Shown one piece after another: positions 8,786-15,730 of a stretch of 64,000 bases of DNA. The DNA is from Rikenellaceae bacterium. Lineage in GTDB: Bacteria > Bacteroidota > Bacteroidia > Bacteroidales > Rikenellaceae. A model generated the notes under the pieces. It was not told the DNA's origin. It saw only the letters and a list, made by a program, of their open reading frames with translations, and did not search any database. Numbering within the stretch: position 1 is the first letter of the stretch; the number at the start of each line of letters is the position of its first letter. The position numbers and the translations under genes are program-made. The DNA is taken from contig SUZO01000003.1 in NCBI GenBank assembly GCA_015059805.1, positions 1 through 64,000 of the forward strand, written 5' to 3'.

Positions 8786-11296
8786 ATGAAAAGAGTTATT
8801 TATTCGTTATTTATGGCTGCAACTTTGCTCGTAGCTGTCTCTTGTAACGAAACTCCAGCGGAGGTTGAACAGAATGCAACTGTTGCAGTGTCAGCAACTT
8901 TGGAGAATGGCAGAGAGTGGGAGCAGGGTGCGGAGGTTGTGATTAACAACTCAAAGTACACAGTAGAGGTTGGCGGAAAATCAACTATCACTATTGAGAA
9001 TGTTACGGCTGCTGATTACTACTATGCGGCATACGATTTTGGTAGTGGAACTATTGATGGAACTAAGCTCACTGTTGATATTCCAGCATTGCAGGGCAGT
9101 GCAATATCTATGATTCAGCCGATGGTTGCATCTAATGGTAAAACAAACCTTGTCTTTAAGAATCTTCTTGGTCGTCTGCGCCTCTCGCTGCTTGGTAGTG
9201 GTAAGATTCTCCGCGCAACACTCACCTCTACAGATAGTGCGCTTGCTGGTAGTGGTGTGGTAGATATGAACTTTGCTGGTGCGCCAGTGCTTGATATGTC
9301 TGCTGATGGTAGCCGCACAATTACAGTAGATTTGGGTCAGGGTGTGACCTTGCCTGCAGATGTTGAGTTTTCACTCCCTGCAAGCAGCTATTCTGGTCTT
9401 GTGCTGACACTCTACGGTGAGAATGATGAGATTATGAGCGGCGTAGTACTTCCAGCGACTGAGATTGTTCGTGGTGAGGTTGCAACTGCTGAGCTGACAT
9501 ATAAGCCAGATGCTGAGGCTCCAACATATATCACAGCCACCTTAGAGAATGATGCTGAAGGCGTTGCAAATGTGTGGGCTGCATCATCTGTACTCTATGT
9601 CAATGGCGTACCAGCGCAGTTGGCTGGCGGTCAGGGTAGCGGTCAGGGTGAGTTTGGCCCGCTCTCTACGGCTCAGGTCTACTATGTCTCTACATCTTCT
9701 GCTTCGGCTAATGGTGTGAGTGGTGATGCTATGCGAGTATCTATACCTTTAGTGCAGAAGTTCAATGCTCCGCTTGCAACTCTAAACCCTGCGGTTGCAA
9801 AATCAACAACTAATAGCGTAGCACTTACATATTTGGCAGGTGTTGTCTCAGCTGAGGTCAAAGGTCCACATATCCTTCGTCGCATAACCCTCTCAGGTAA
9901 GAATAATCGCCGCCTTGCAGGTGCTGGTGTGGCGGACCTCTCTACCACTACGGCTCGACTGTCATTAGGCTCTGATGCCTCTAAGGATGTTGTTGTAGAT
10001 TGCGGCACTGCCGGTGTAAACATTGAGGCTGGTGCTACATTTAGATTTGTCCTTCCTGCTGAGAACTACTCTGAGGGCTTTACCCTCACTATGGAGGATA
10101 ATAATGGTCAGACTTACAGCACCGAGCTTGCTGGAGTGGCTGTTGAGCGTAACAAGATTGCCCAGTATAAGGATATAGTTTGGCATAGTGCTGCAGGTGA
10201 TAATAACAACCTGAGCAAGCTCGGATATGCAAACTGCTATATGGTTCACATGGCTGGTGACTATACATTTAGCACTCGCTTGGTAGATAATACCCCAGTT
10301 AATAACATCGCAAATGTTGATTGGCTCTGGATGACCAGTGAGAACCTTATCTCCAATATATCTTACGCTGATGGTACAATCTCTTTCACCGCTTCAGAGG
10401 CTGAGGGAAATGCGCTAATTGCTGCATTTAATGCAGCTGGTGAGATTGTTTGGTCTTGGCATATCTGGCTCACAGATAAGCCTGAGGTGTATGACTATCA
10501 GAATAATACAATCCCTATGAGCAATGGTCAGACAGATGGATATTACTGCATGGATAGAAATCTTGGTGCTACAGATACAGCTTTAGGTCGCTATGAGAGC
10601 TTTGGTCTCTACTATCAGTGGGGTCGCAAAGATCCATTTATCGGTGATAAGGCTGAGGAGCGTAAGCGCGATGTTGAGAGTGGTGGTTGGGTGAATGTTG
10701 TATCTCCATTTGCTAATAGCGCAACAATCACCATCTGCAATGCAAAGTATGAGCAGGCAGCGTGGGTAGCTACTCCATCGTCAGAGCAGATTGGCTCTAT
10801 AGAGTATGCAGTGCAGCATCCGATGACATTCCTCTCTGCTGATCCTAATGGCAACAAGCCAAATTGGGTAAATAAAAACAACCTCGGCTCGGAGAAGAAC
10901 AATATCCTGTACGATGCAGATAAGAGTCTGTGGCGCCCATTCCAGAAGAGTAACTACGATCCATGTCCTGTGGGTTATCAGGTGCCTCGTAAGGCGATGT
11001 GGGTGAGCTTAGTTAGTACAAATTGTGTACATACTGAGTATCTTGGCTTTGTGAACACTACCGATGCTGGTCAGAGTGTGAACTACCCATCTGCAGGCTA
11101 TCGTTCTGCTCATCCATCTGATGCAGGTGCGTTGGTTAGCGTGCAGAATGATACTGGCTTTGTGAAGCTCTGGAGTTCGGAGATGGAGGTGGCAGAGACT
11201 GCATATAGCTTCACCTTCAACTACCCAATGTATAACGCTGCTACAGGCGCAGGTTGGGGTAATGGATATAATGTAAGATGTGTAAAGGCATACTAA
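8786..11296 (+). CDS. Fimbrillin-like lipoprotein with FISUMP-type C-terminal domain
   Basis: This 836-aa protein has a lipoprotein signal (MKRVIYSLFMAATLLVAVSC) followed by N-E-T. Two related beta-sandwich units stand in tandem (about 35-250 and 250-480). Each contains a cationic R-R-I/A-T-L-type strand, an A-G-x-G-V-x-D/M turn, and a late F-x-L-P-A strand before a Gly/Tyr segment. This suggests an internal duplication of a fimbrillin-like domain. The C-terminal 300 residues carry YYCMDRNLGATD, YYQWGRKDPF and the final GWGNGYNVRCVKAY. These are typical of Fibrobacter succinogenes major paralogous (FISUMP) domains. The LRR lipoprotein gene begins 14 bp downstream. Confidence 0.75.
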   Translation: MKRVIYSLFMAATLLVAVSCNETPAEVEQNATVAVSATLENGREWEQGAEVVINNSKYTVEVGGKSTITIENVTAADYYYAAYDFGSGTIDGTKLTVDIPALQGSAISMIQPMVASNGKTNLVFKNLLGRLRLSLLGSGKILRATLTSTDSALAGSGVVDMNFAGAPVLDMSADGSRTITVDLGQGVTLPADVEFSLPASSYSGLVLTLYGENDEIMSGVVLPATEIVRGEVATAELTYKPDAEAPTYITATLENDAEGVANVWAASSVLYVNGVPAQLAGGQGSGQGEFGPLSTAQVYYVSTSSASANGVSGDAMRVSIPLVQKFNAPLATLNPAVAKSTTNSVALTYLAGVVSAEVKGPHILRRITLSGKNNRRLAGAGVADLSTTTARLSLGSDASKDVVVDCGTAGVNIEAGATFRFVLPAENYSEGFTLTMEDNNGQTYSTELAGVAVERNKIAQYKDIVWHSAAGDNNNLSKLGYANCYMVHMAGDYTFSTRLVDNTPVNNIANVDWLWMTSENLISNISYADGTISFTASEAEGNALIAAFNAAGEIVWSWHIWLTDKPEVYDYQNNTIPMSNGQTDGYYCMDRNLGATDTALGRYESFGLYYQWGRKDPFIGDKAEERKRDVESGGWVNVVSPFANSATITICNAKYEQAAWVATPSSEQIGSIEYAVQHPMTFLSADPNGNKPNWVNKNNLGSEKNNILYDADKSLWRPFQKSNYDPCPVGYQVPRKAMWVSLVSTNCVHTEYLGFVNTTDAGQSVNYPSAGYRSAHPSDAGALVSVQNDTGFVKLWSSEMEVAETAYSFTFNYPMYNAATGAGWGNGYNVRCVKAY

Positions 11297-11310
11297 AGAG
11301 TATTAAAACA

Positions 11311-12816
11311 ATGAAAATAGTGACAAAACGTATATTATCACTGCTTATCGCTGCAATGGCACTCTGTGTCACTGCATGCGATGGCGAAAAAACGGAAGAG
11401 GAGGTTGAGCAGACACCTGTAACTATCTCCCTCACATTATCTGTTGATAAGGTGGTATTTACTGCCGAAGGAGGTATTCAAGATGTGGCTGTTATCTCAA
11501 GCGTAAATACATGGGACTTTATCAATGCGGCAACGTGGTTAGAGGTTGAGATGACCGATGACTCTCTTACACTTATCGCCTCTGAGAATAAGAGTACTCA
11601 GGCTCGTAAGGGCGAGGTTGTTGTCTACGCTACCGAGGGAACATCTCGCGCTGAGAAGATTATCTCTGTGGAGCAGGCAGCATCTGGTGGTACAACATCA
11701 GATGGCAGCCTAACTTTTGAGTGCCCAGTCTTTGAGCAGATGATGCTGGAGTCGTATGATAGAGATGGCGATGGTATTATCTCTGCTGCGGAGGCTGCGG
11801 ATGTGACAGATATGGTGCTTACCTTAGATGAGACCTCTACAAACGACCCAATAACCTCGCTCAAGGGCATTAAGAACTTCGTAAATCTTGTAAATCTTGA
11901 CTGTGACGGCAATTTGCTCACCTCTCTTGACTTGAGCGGTATGGAGAAGCTTGAGTATGTAGATTGCTGCTATAATAAGATTAAGGAGCTTAATCTTAAT
12001 GGCTGTAAGTCACTCAAGTGGGTCTACTGCTTCGTGAATAATATTGATACCGTACACCTTGAGGGGTGCGATAATATTATGTTCTTCCAGGCGTATAAGA
12101 ATAATCTTACCTCGCTCAATATTAGCAACCGTCCAGAGCTTATATATCTTGATGTACGCCTAAATTCATTGCGAGATATTGATTTTACAAACTGTCCAAA
12201 GCTAAATGTTGCCGCTGTGGGTAGCAATAGCCTTATCTCGTTAAACCTTGAGGGTCTGCCTGAGCTATATACATTGGGCTGCTATGAGAATAGCATCGCA
12301 AGCCTTGATACCAGCTCTCTGCCAAATCTTGAGATGTTGGAGTGCTATGCAAATAATATCTCAAAGCTCGATTTGACAGCAAATACTAAGCTCTCGGCAC
12401 TCACTTGCCAGCGTAACCTTATCTCCGAGCTTACTATCGGCGGTACGGCGCTGAAGAAGTTAGATTGTAGTAGCAATCGCCTTGCAGGAGTGCTTGATAT
12501 GACCGCTTACTCGCAGCTATACTACCTCCATTGTGGTGGCAATGAGCTTAAGGAGGTCAAAGTAACTACTAATACTAAGTTGGAGGATCTCTCTTGCGAG
12601 AATACCTTGGTTGAGGCTCTTGATATCACCTTCCTCGTCAATCTTGAGTCCCTGGTGGCGAATGATTGCCTTATCAAGAGTCTTAATTGTAGTAAGAACT
12701 TCAAGCTCCAAAAGCTCTATTTGCAGGGTAATCCGCTCACCTCTTTGGTGCTTGCTAAGGGTCAAACAATCTCAGACCTTAAGGTTGATAATCCAGAGGT
12801 TATTATCTATCAGTAG
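11311..12816 (+). CDS. BACON and leucine-rich-repeat surface lipoprotein
   Basis: The ATG at 11311 is chosen because it places MKIVTKRILSLLIAAM before the lipobox VTAC; the reading frame is open 33 bp further upstream. A BACON-type domain (about residues 32-125) is typical of Bacteroidetes surface adhesins and glycan-binding proteins. An EF-hand-like loop DRDGDGIISAAE follows. About fifteen LRR units of the BspA/internalin kind then run to the end, many with L-x-x-L-x-C-x-x-N-x-L. The protein is 501 aa and has no further domain. It probably forms an operon with the preceding lipoprotein. An insertion sequence now sits between its stop codon and the likely terminator. Confidence 0.85.
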   Translation: MKIVTKRILSLLIAAMALCVTACDGEKTEEEVEQTPVTISLTLSVDKVVFTAEGGIQDVAVISSVNTWDFINAATWLEVEMTDDSLTLIASENKSTQARKGEVVVYATEGTSRAEKIISVEQAASGGTTSDGSLTFECPVFEQMMLESYDRDGDGIISAAEAADVTDMVLTLDETSTNDPITSLKGIKNFVNLVNLDCDGNLLTSLDLSGMEKLEYVDCCYNKIKELNLNGCKSLKWVYCFVNNIDTVHLEGCDNIMFFQAYKNNLTSLNISNRPELIYLDVRLNSLRDIDFTNCPKLNVAAVGSNSLISLNLEGLPELYTLGCYENSIASLDTSSLPNLEMLECYANNISKLDLTANTKLSALTCQRNLISELTIGGTALKKLDCSSNRLAGVLDMTAYSQLYYLHCGGNELKEVKVTTNTKLEDLSCENTLVEALDITFLVNLESLVANDCLIKSLNCSKNFKLQKLYLQGNPLTSLVLAKGQTISDLKVDNPEVIIYQ

Positions 12817-12825
12817 TCTGAACGA

Positions 12826-12834
12826 CTTGATATG
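12826..12834. repeat. Target site duplication, left copy
   Basis: CTTGATATG occurs directly outside the left end of the insertion sequence and again directly outside the right end (14254-14262). Its nine identical bases suggest that the insertion is recent. Confidence 0.8.
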
Positions 12835-12877
12835 GGATCTGTCGTAAATTCCGGTGGGGCGAAGTGAAAAAAAGTTG

Positions 12878-12885
12878 TATCTTTG
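12878..12885 (+). promoter_or_regulatory. -7 box inside the insertion sequence
   Basis: TATCTTTG matches TAnnTTTG and is followed after only 4 bp by the ATG of the first transposase frame. Transcription from it would give an almost leaderless mRNA. No clear -33 TTTG is present, so the promoter may be weak. Confidence 0.45.
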
Positions 12886-12889
12886 CGGT

Positions 12890-13246
12890 ATGGGAAAGCG
12901 AAAAGATAATATAGAAGATCCGTTGAAGTTGTTGTTGCCAGGGGCGATATACGACTATTTTGAGTTGGTGCATACCGAGGTGTCAGATGTAGATGTACAT
13001 CTGTTTTTGGATGAGCAGCACATACCACCAAAGAGTGTTGGTTATGAGAGTAAGGGTTTTACCGAACAGAGTATTATACAAGATTTTCCGCTTAGAGGTA
13101 AGCCTGTTTTTCTGCATATTCGTCGTCGTAAGTGGCTTGAAAAGAGTACGGGCAAAGTCTTTACAAATAGTTATGACCTGACTCATTTAGGCACTCAGAT
13201 TACTGCGGAGTTCGCAGCTTTTTTAAAAGGAGTCTATAGAGAGTAA
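12890..13246 (+). CDS. ISAon1-type transposase N-terminal region protein
   Basis: This 118-aa protein is taken from the ATG at 12890; an in-frame GTG 36 bp upstream lies close to the terminal repeat and upstream of the -7 box. It resembles the N-terminal region proteins of ISAon1 elements and presumably supplies the DNA-binding part of the transposase. It contains a basic stretch HIRRRKWL. The next frame starts 28 bp after its stop and lies in the +1 frame. That second frame is open back to 13227, so fusion by frameshifting near the T6A4GGAG sequence at 13219-13231 is possible. Confidence 0.8.
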   Translation: MGKRKDNIEDPLKLLLPGAIYDYFELVHTEVSDVDVHLFLDEQHIPPKSVGYESKGFTEQSIIQDFPLRGKPVFLHIRRRKWLEKSTGKVFTNSYDLTHLGTQITAEFAAFLKGVYRE

Positions 13247-13274
13247 TAGCGTAAGCATCCGCACCATAGGTCGT

Positions 13275-14219
13275 ATGTATGGTGTAGACGGCAAGAAGTT
13301 ATCATTCTGGTATAAGTTCTTTCTTAGTAGTTACGAAGTGTGGGAGCAGCGTTATCACGCTTCGGAATATGTACTCTTCAAAGAAAATATCGGCGAGCGG
13401 CTCTTGATGGATGAAACATGTCTATCACAAGGTGAACTATACACTATCCTCACAAACAAATCTGCACACGGAGGTAAAGGCTCACTCGTAGCGATGATAC
13501 AAGGCACAAAGAGTGACGATGTAATACACTATCTATCCAAACTACCACGCACTAAACGACTCAAAGTAAAGGAGATAACTATTGATTTAAGCCCTTCAAT
13601 GCGCTTAATAGCCAAGCGCGCTTTTCCAAATGCTACTATCGTATCTGACCGCTTCCATGTACAGAAGCTTATGAACGAGGCAATTAGTGACCTAAGAGTA
13701 GATTATCGCTGGCAAGCTATAGACCAAGAGAATCAAGAGATTGCTTTAGCAAAGGAGTTAGGTCGAAGATTTATACCTCACACCTTTGAAAATGGCGATA
13801 CTCGTCGTCAGCTCCTCGCCCGTAGCCGACATATAGTGATGAAACACCGCTCTAAATGGACTGAATCGCAAAGGCGTAGAGCAGAAATACTATTCAGAGA
13901 ATACCCTGCTATTGAGGAGGCATATAGAGTCTCAATGAAACTCACTGATATATTTAATATGCGATGCAATAAGGGTGTAGCTCTAACAAAGCTTGCACGG
14001 TGGTATGAGGAGGTAGAGAAGCTAAACTCAAAGTTCTTTAATTCGGTGATACAAACAATGCAGAATAACTACGCAACAATAGCAAACTACTTTGAGAATA
14101 GGTCAACAAACGCCTCAGCGGAGAGTTTCAATGCAAAAGTCAAAGCATTCAGAAATCAATTCCGCGGCGTCAGTGACATACCTTTCTTTATATTTCGTTT
14201 AGCTACTATTTTTGCATGA
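13275..14219 (+). CDS. ISAon1-type transposase, ISL3-like DDE domain
   Basis: This 314-aa catalytic protein of the insertion sequence has its DDE residues visible: Asp in LLMDETCLS, Asp in IVSDRFHVQKL, and Glu in NASAESFNAKVKAFRNQ. The spacing and FHVQKLMNEA are typical of the DDE_Tnp_ISL3 fold. The ATG at 13275 is the first in frame. The frame is open from 13227, however, and the residues encoded there (SVSIRTIGR just before the ATG) look like part of the protein. The true product may therefore be longer, or fused to the upstream frame. No disruption is seen. Confidence 0.88.
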   Translation: MYGVDGKKLSFWYKFFLSSYEVWEQRYHASEYVLFKENIGERLLMDETCLSQGELYTILTNKSAHGGKGSLVAMIQGTKSDDVIHYLSKLPRTKRLKVKEITIDLSPSMRLIAKRAFPNATIVSDRFHVQKLMNEAISDLRVDYRWQAIDQENQEIALAKELGRRFIPHTFENGDTRRQLLARSRHIVMKHRSKWTESQRRRAEILFREYPAIEEAYRVSMKLTDIFNMRCNKGVALTKLARWYEEVEKLNSKFFNSVIQTMQNNYATIANYFENRSTNASAESFNAKVKAFRNQFRGVSDIPFFIFRLATIFA

Positions 14220-14253
14220 TTTTTTTCGCTCCACCGGAATTTACGACAGAGCC

Positions 14254-14262
14254 CTTGATATG
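14254..14262. repeat. Target site duplication, right copy
   Basis: CTTGATATG is identical to 12826-12834 on the other side of the insertion sequence. Confidence 0.8.
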
Positions 14263-14264
14263 TT

Positions 14265-14294
14265 GAGGCTGGCAGCAATGTCAGCCTCTCTTTT
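14265..14294 (+). terminator. Terminator of the LRR lipoprotein gene, displaced by the insertion sequence
   Basis: A 10-bp stem (14265-14274 with 14279-14288, including one G-T pair) closes a GCAA loop and is followed by CTCTTTT. If the insertion sequence and one target copy are removed, this hairpin starts about 20 bp after the LRR gene stop codon. It now lies 1.4 kb away and can end transcription leaving the transposase. Confidence 0.75.
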
Positions 14295-14321
14295 GTAGCT
14301 CTGTGAGCAGGGTGAAAAAGA

Positions 14322-14347
14322 AAAAGGTCACCTTCTGGTGACCTTTT
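14322..14347 (-). terminator. Terminator of tRNA-Arg (symmetrical)
   Basis: A perfect 11-bp stem AAAAGGTCACC/GGTGACCTTTT closes a TTCT loop. It ends four bases before the tRNA 3' end and has A/T tracts on both sides, so it can act in both directions. Confidence 0.85.
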
Positions 14348-14350
14348 CAG

Positions 14351-14424
14351 TGACTCCGCCAGGATTCAAACCTGGAACCGCTTGATCCGTAGTCAAGTAC
14401 TCTATTCAGTTGAGCTACGGAGCC
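14351..14424 (-). tRNA. tRNA-Arg (anticodon ACG)
   Basis: On the minus strand the 74-nt sequence folds as a cloverleaf. The acceptor is GGCTCCG with CGGAGTC (one G-T pair) and the discriminator is A. A 5-bp anticodon stem CTTGA/TCAAG closes the loop CTACGGA, which gives anticodon ACG. The T stem CCAGG/CCTGG encloses TTTGAAT. ACG is modified to ICG in bacteria and reads CGU, CGC and CGA arginine codons. CCA is not encoded. Confidence 0.95.
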
Positions 14425-14442
14425 ATTTGCTGATTGCGAGTG

Positions 14443-14474
14443 CAAATATAGGGGCTTTTTTTTTAACAACCAAA
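14443..14474 (-). promoter_or_regulatory. Promoter of tRNA-Arg
   Basis: On the minus strand TTTG (14471-14474) is separated by 20 bp from TATATTTG (14443-14450), an exact match to the Bacteroidetes consensus. The -7 box ends 18 bp before the mature tRNA 5' end. Confidence 0.85.
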
Positions 14475-14485
14475 TTTTTTGAGAA

Positions 14486-14520
14486 AAAAAGTGCGTTTTT
14501 TCAACAAAAACGCACTTTTT
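14486..14520 (-). terminator. Terminator of the tandem outer-membrane protein genes
   Basis: A perfect 15-bp stem (14486-14500 with 14506-14520) closes a TCAAC loop and has A/T-rich stem ends. It lies 18 bp after the stop codon of the 156-aa protein gene. Confidence 0.85.
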
Positions 14521-14538
14521 ATAGTTTTTTGTTGCTTT

Positions 14539-15009
14539 TTAGAAGCAATATACGCAGCTAAGACCGAAGTTTAACCAGCTGCCGCGGAAGCCGCCACCAT
14601 TAACGCAGAGTAGACCTAAGCCTGGGGTGTAATCAACAGCGAGCTTAATAGGCACCTTGTTAAATTTGATGCCGAACTTAGCATCACCAGCAACACCAGC
14701 GTAAACACCGCCATTATCCTGCAAGAATAGAGCTGCCTGAGGACCAACACCAGCGTCAAAGAACCATGTGCCAGCCTTTGGAGTCCAGTCCCAGTTGCCG
14801 ATATTCCACTGATAGAGGACTGTAAGGTCAAGATTTAGACCATCTGGGAATGCGATACCCAGACGAGCATCAAGATAGTTCTCAGATGCAAAGTGATATT
14901 CACCCTGGAGCTGTACGCCGGCGTTAATACGTGCACCAAGACCCCAACCCTGTGCGGATGCGCTTACAGCAAAAAATAGAAATGCTAATGCAAGAAAAAG
15001 TCTCTTCAT
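14539..15009 (-). CDS. Small outer-membrane beta-barrel-like protein (copy 2 of a tandem pair)
   Basis: This 156-aa protein has a Sec signal peptide ending ASAQG. Alternating Gly/aromatic strands and the C-terminal SCVYCF, ending in Phe, are typical of small outer-membrane barrels. It aligns along its whole length with the neighbour upstream: GWGLGARI, VLYQWNIGNWDWTPKAGTWFFDAG, KFGIKFNKVPIKLAVD and NFGLSCVYCF all have close matches. The gap between the genes is 27 bp, so they form a two-gene operon arising from duplication. No family name is certain. A porin-like or structural role is an inference only. Confidence 0.7.
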   Translation of the reverse strand: MKRLFLALAFLFFAVSASAQGWGLGARINAGVQLQGEYHFASENYLDARLGIAFPDGLNLDLTVLYQWNIGNWDWTPKAGTWFFDAGVGPQAALFLQDNGGVYAGVAGDAKFGIKFNKVPIKLAVDYTPGLGLLCVNGGGFRGSWLNFGLSCVYCF

Positions 15010-15036
15010 AATAATTGATATTAGAGTTAAACATGT

Positions 15037-15525
15037 TTAGAAACAATATACGCAGCTAAGTCCAAAGTTTATCAATCCTCGCTTGTGGTACTCAGTAGCA
15101 GAGTAACCGCCACCATATAAGATTGCAGGACCGATAATTGGCGACCAATCTATTGCTATCTTTACTGGTGCACCGTTGAATTTAATGCCCAATTTAGCAC
15201 CGCCAGCAACACCAACGTATGCAAAGTGACCTCTACCGCCTACGCCAACACCTGCGCCAGCGTCAAAGAACCACTCGCCAGTGCGTGGAGTCCAGTCCAT
15301 CTTTGCAATATTCCACTGATATAGGGCGCTAAACTCAGCCATTAACGCATCACCTCCATAGCACCATGACATACCAAACCTGCCATCAATGTAGTTGTCA
15401 TTCTCAAAAGTGTACTCTGCTTGAGCTTGGAAACCTGCACCAATACGCGCACCAACTCCCCAATTTTGTGCAGAGACTGTTACGGCGCAAAATAGACCTA
15501 CTAATGCAAAAATAACTCTCTTCAT
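15037..15525 (-). CDS. Small outer-membrane beta-barrel-like protein (copy 1 of a tandem pair)
   Basis: This 162-aa paralogue of the next gene has a signal peptide ending VSAQN and alternating strand-like segments such as NWGVGARIGAG. It ends with the same NFGLSCVYCF. Compared with the second copy it has short loop insertions (around SATEYHKRG and YGGDALM), as expected if surface loops diverge faster than strands. It is the first gene after a consensus promoter. The predicted 5' UTR is about 65 nt. The function is not recognised. Confidence 0.7.
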   Translation of the reverse strand: MKRVIFALVGLFCAVTVSAQNWGVGARIGAGFQAQAEYTFENDNYIDGRFGMSWCYGGDALMAEFSALYQWNIAKMDWTPRTGEWFFDAGAGVGVGGRGHFAYVGVAGGAKLGIKFNGAPVKIAIDWSPIIGPAILYGGGYSATEYHKRGLINFGLSCVYCF

Positions 15526-15593
15526 AGCTAACAGTTGTTTAGTTGTACAATAAAAATTTAGCGGAAATGTTTATTTATACATTTTTCCCTACT

Positions 15594-15625
15594 CAAAGGT
15601 AATAAAACTTTTTTGTATTGCCAAA
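15594..15625 (-). promoter_or_regulatory. Promoter of the tandem outer-membrane protein genes
   Basis: On the minus strand TTTG (15622-15625), 20 bp and then TACCTTTG (15594-15601) fit the Bacteroidetes consensus exactly. Confidence 0.8.
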
Positions 15626-15673
15626 AAAAATAGGTGTTTTTCAACAAGCGCAATGATTATGCCAACAGATAGA

Positions 15674-15706
15674 CAAAAGAGAGGCACTTCACTGAAGCGC
15701 CTCTCT
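15674..15706 (-). terminator. Terminator of ppdK
   Basis: A 13-bp stem with one mismatch (15678-15690 with 15694-15706) closes a 3-nt loop and is followed on the minus strand by TTTGTC. It begins 25 bp after the ppdK stop codon. Confidence 0.75.
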
Positions 15707-15730
15707 AATAATATATATATAAGGTATAAC

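Larger units (their letters stand above)
12835..14253 (+). mobile_element. ISAon1-like insertion sequence (DDE transposase of ISL3 type), complete
   Basis: The element is 1,419 bp long. Its ends are 27-bp inverted repeats matching at 25 positions (12835-12861 and 14227-14253), both starting GG and sharing TCTGTCGTAAATTCCGGTGG. It is flanked by the 9-bp direct repeat CTTGATATG. Inside are two plus-strand reading frames for an N-terminal region protein and a DDE transposase, the pair seen in ISAon1-type elements. Both frames are open, so the element may be active. The exact TSD length (8 or 9 bp) is slightly ambiguous because of base sharing at the ends. Confidence 0.9.
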
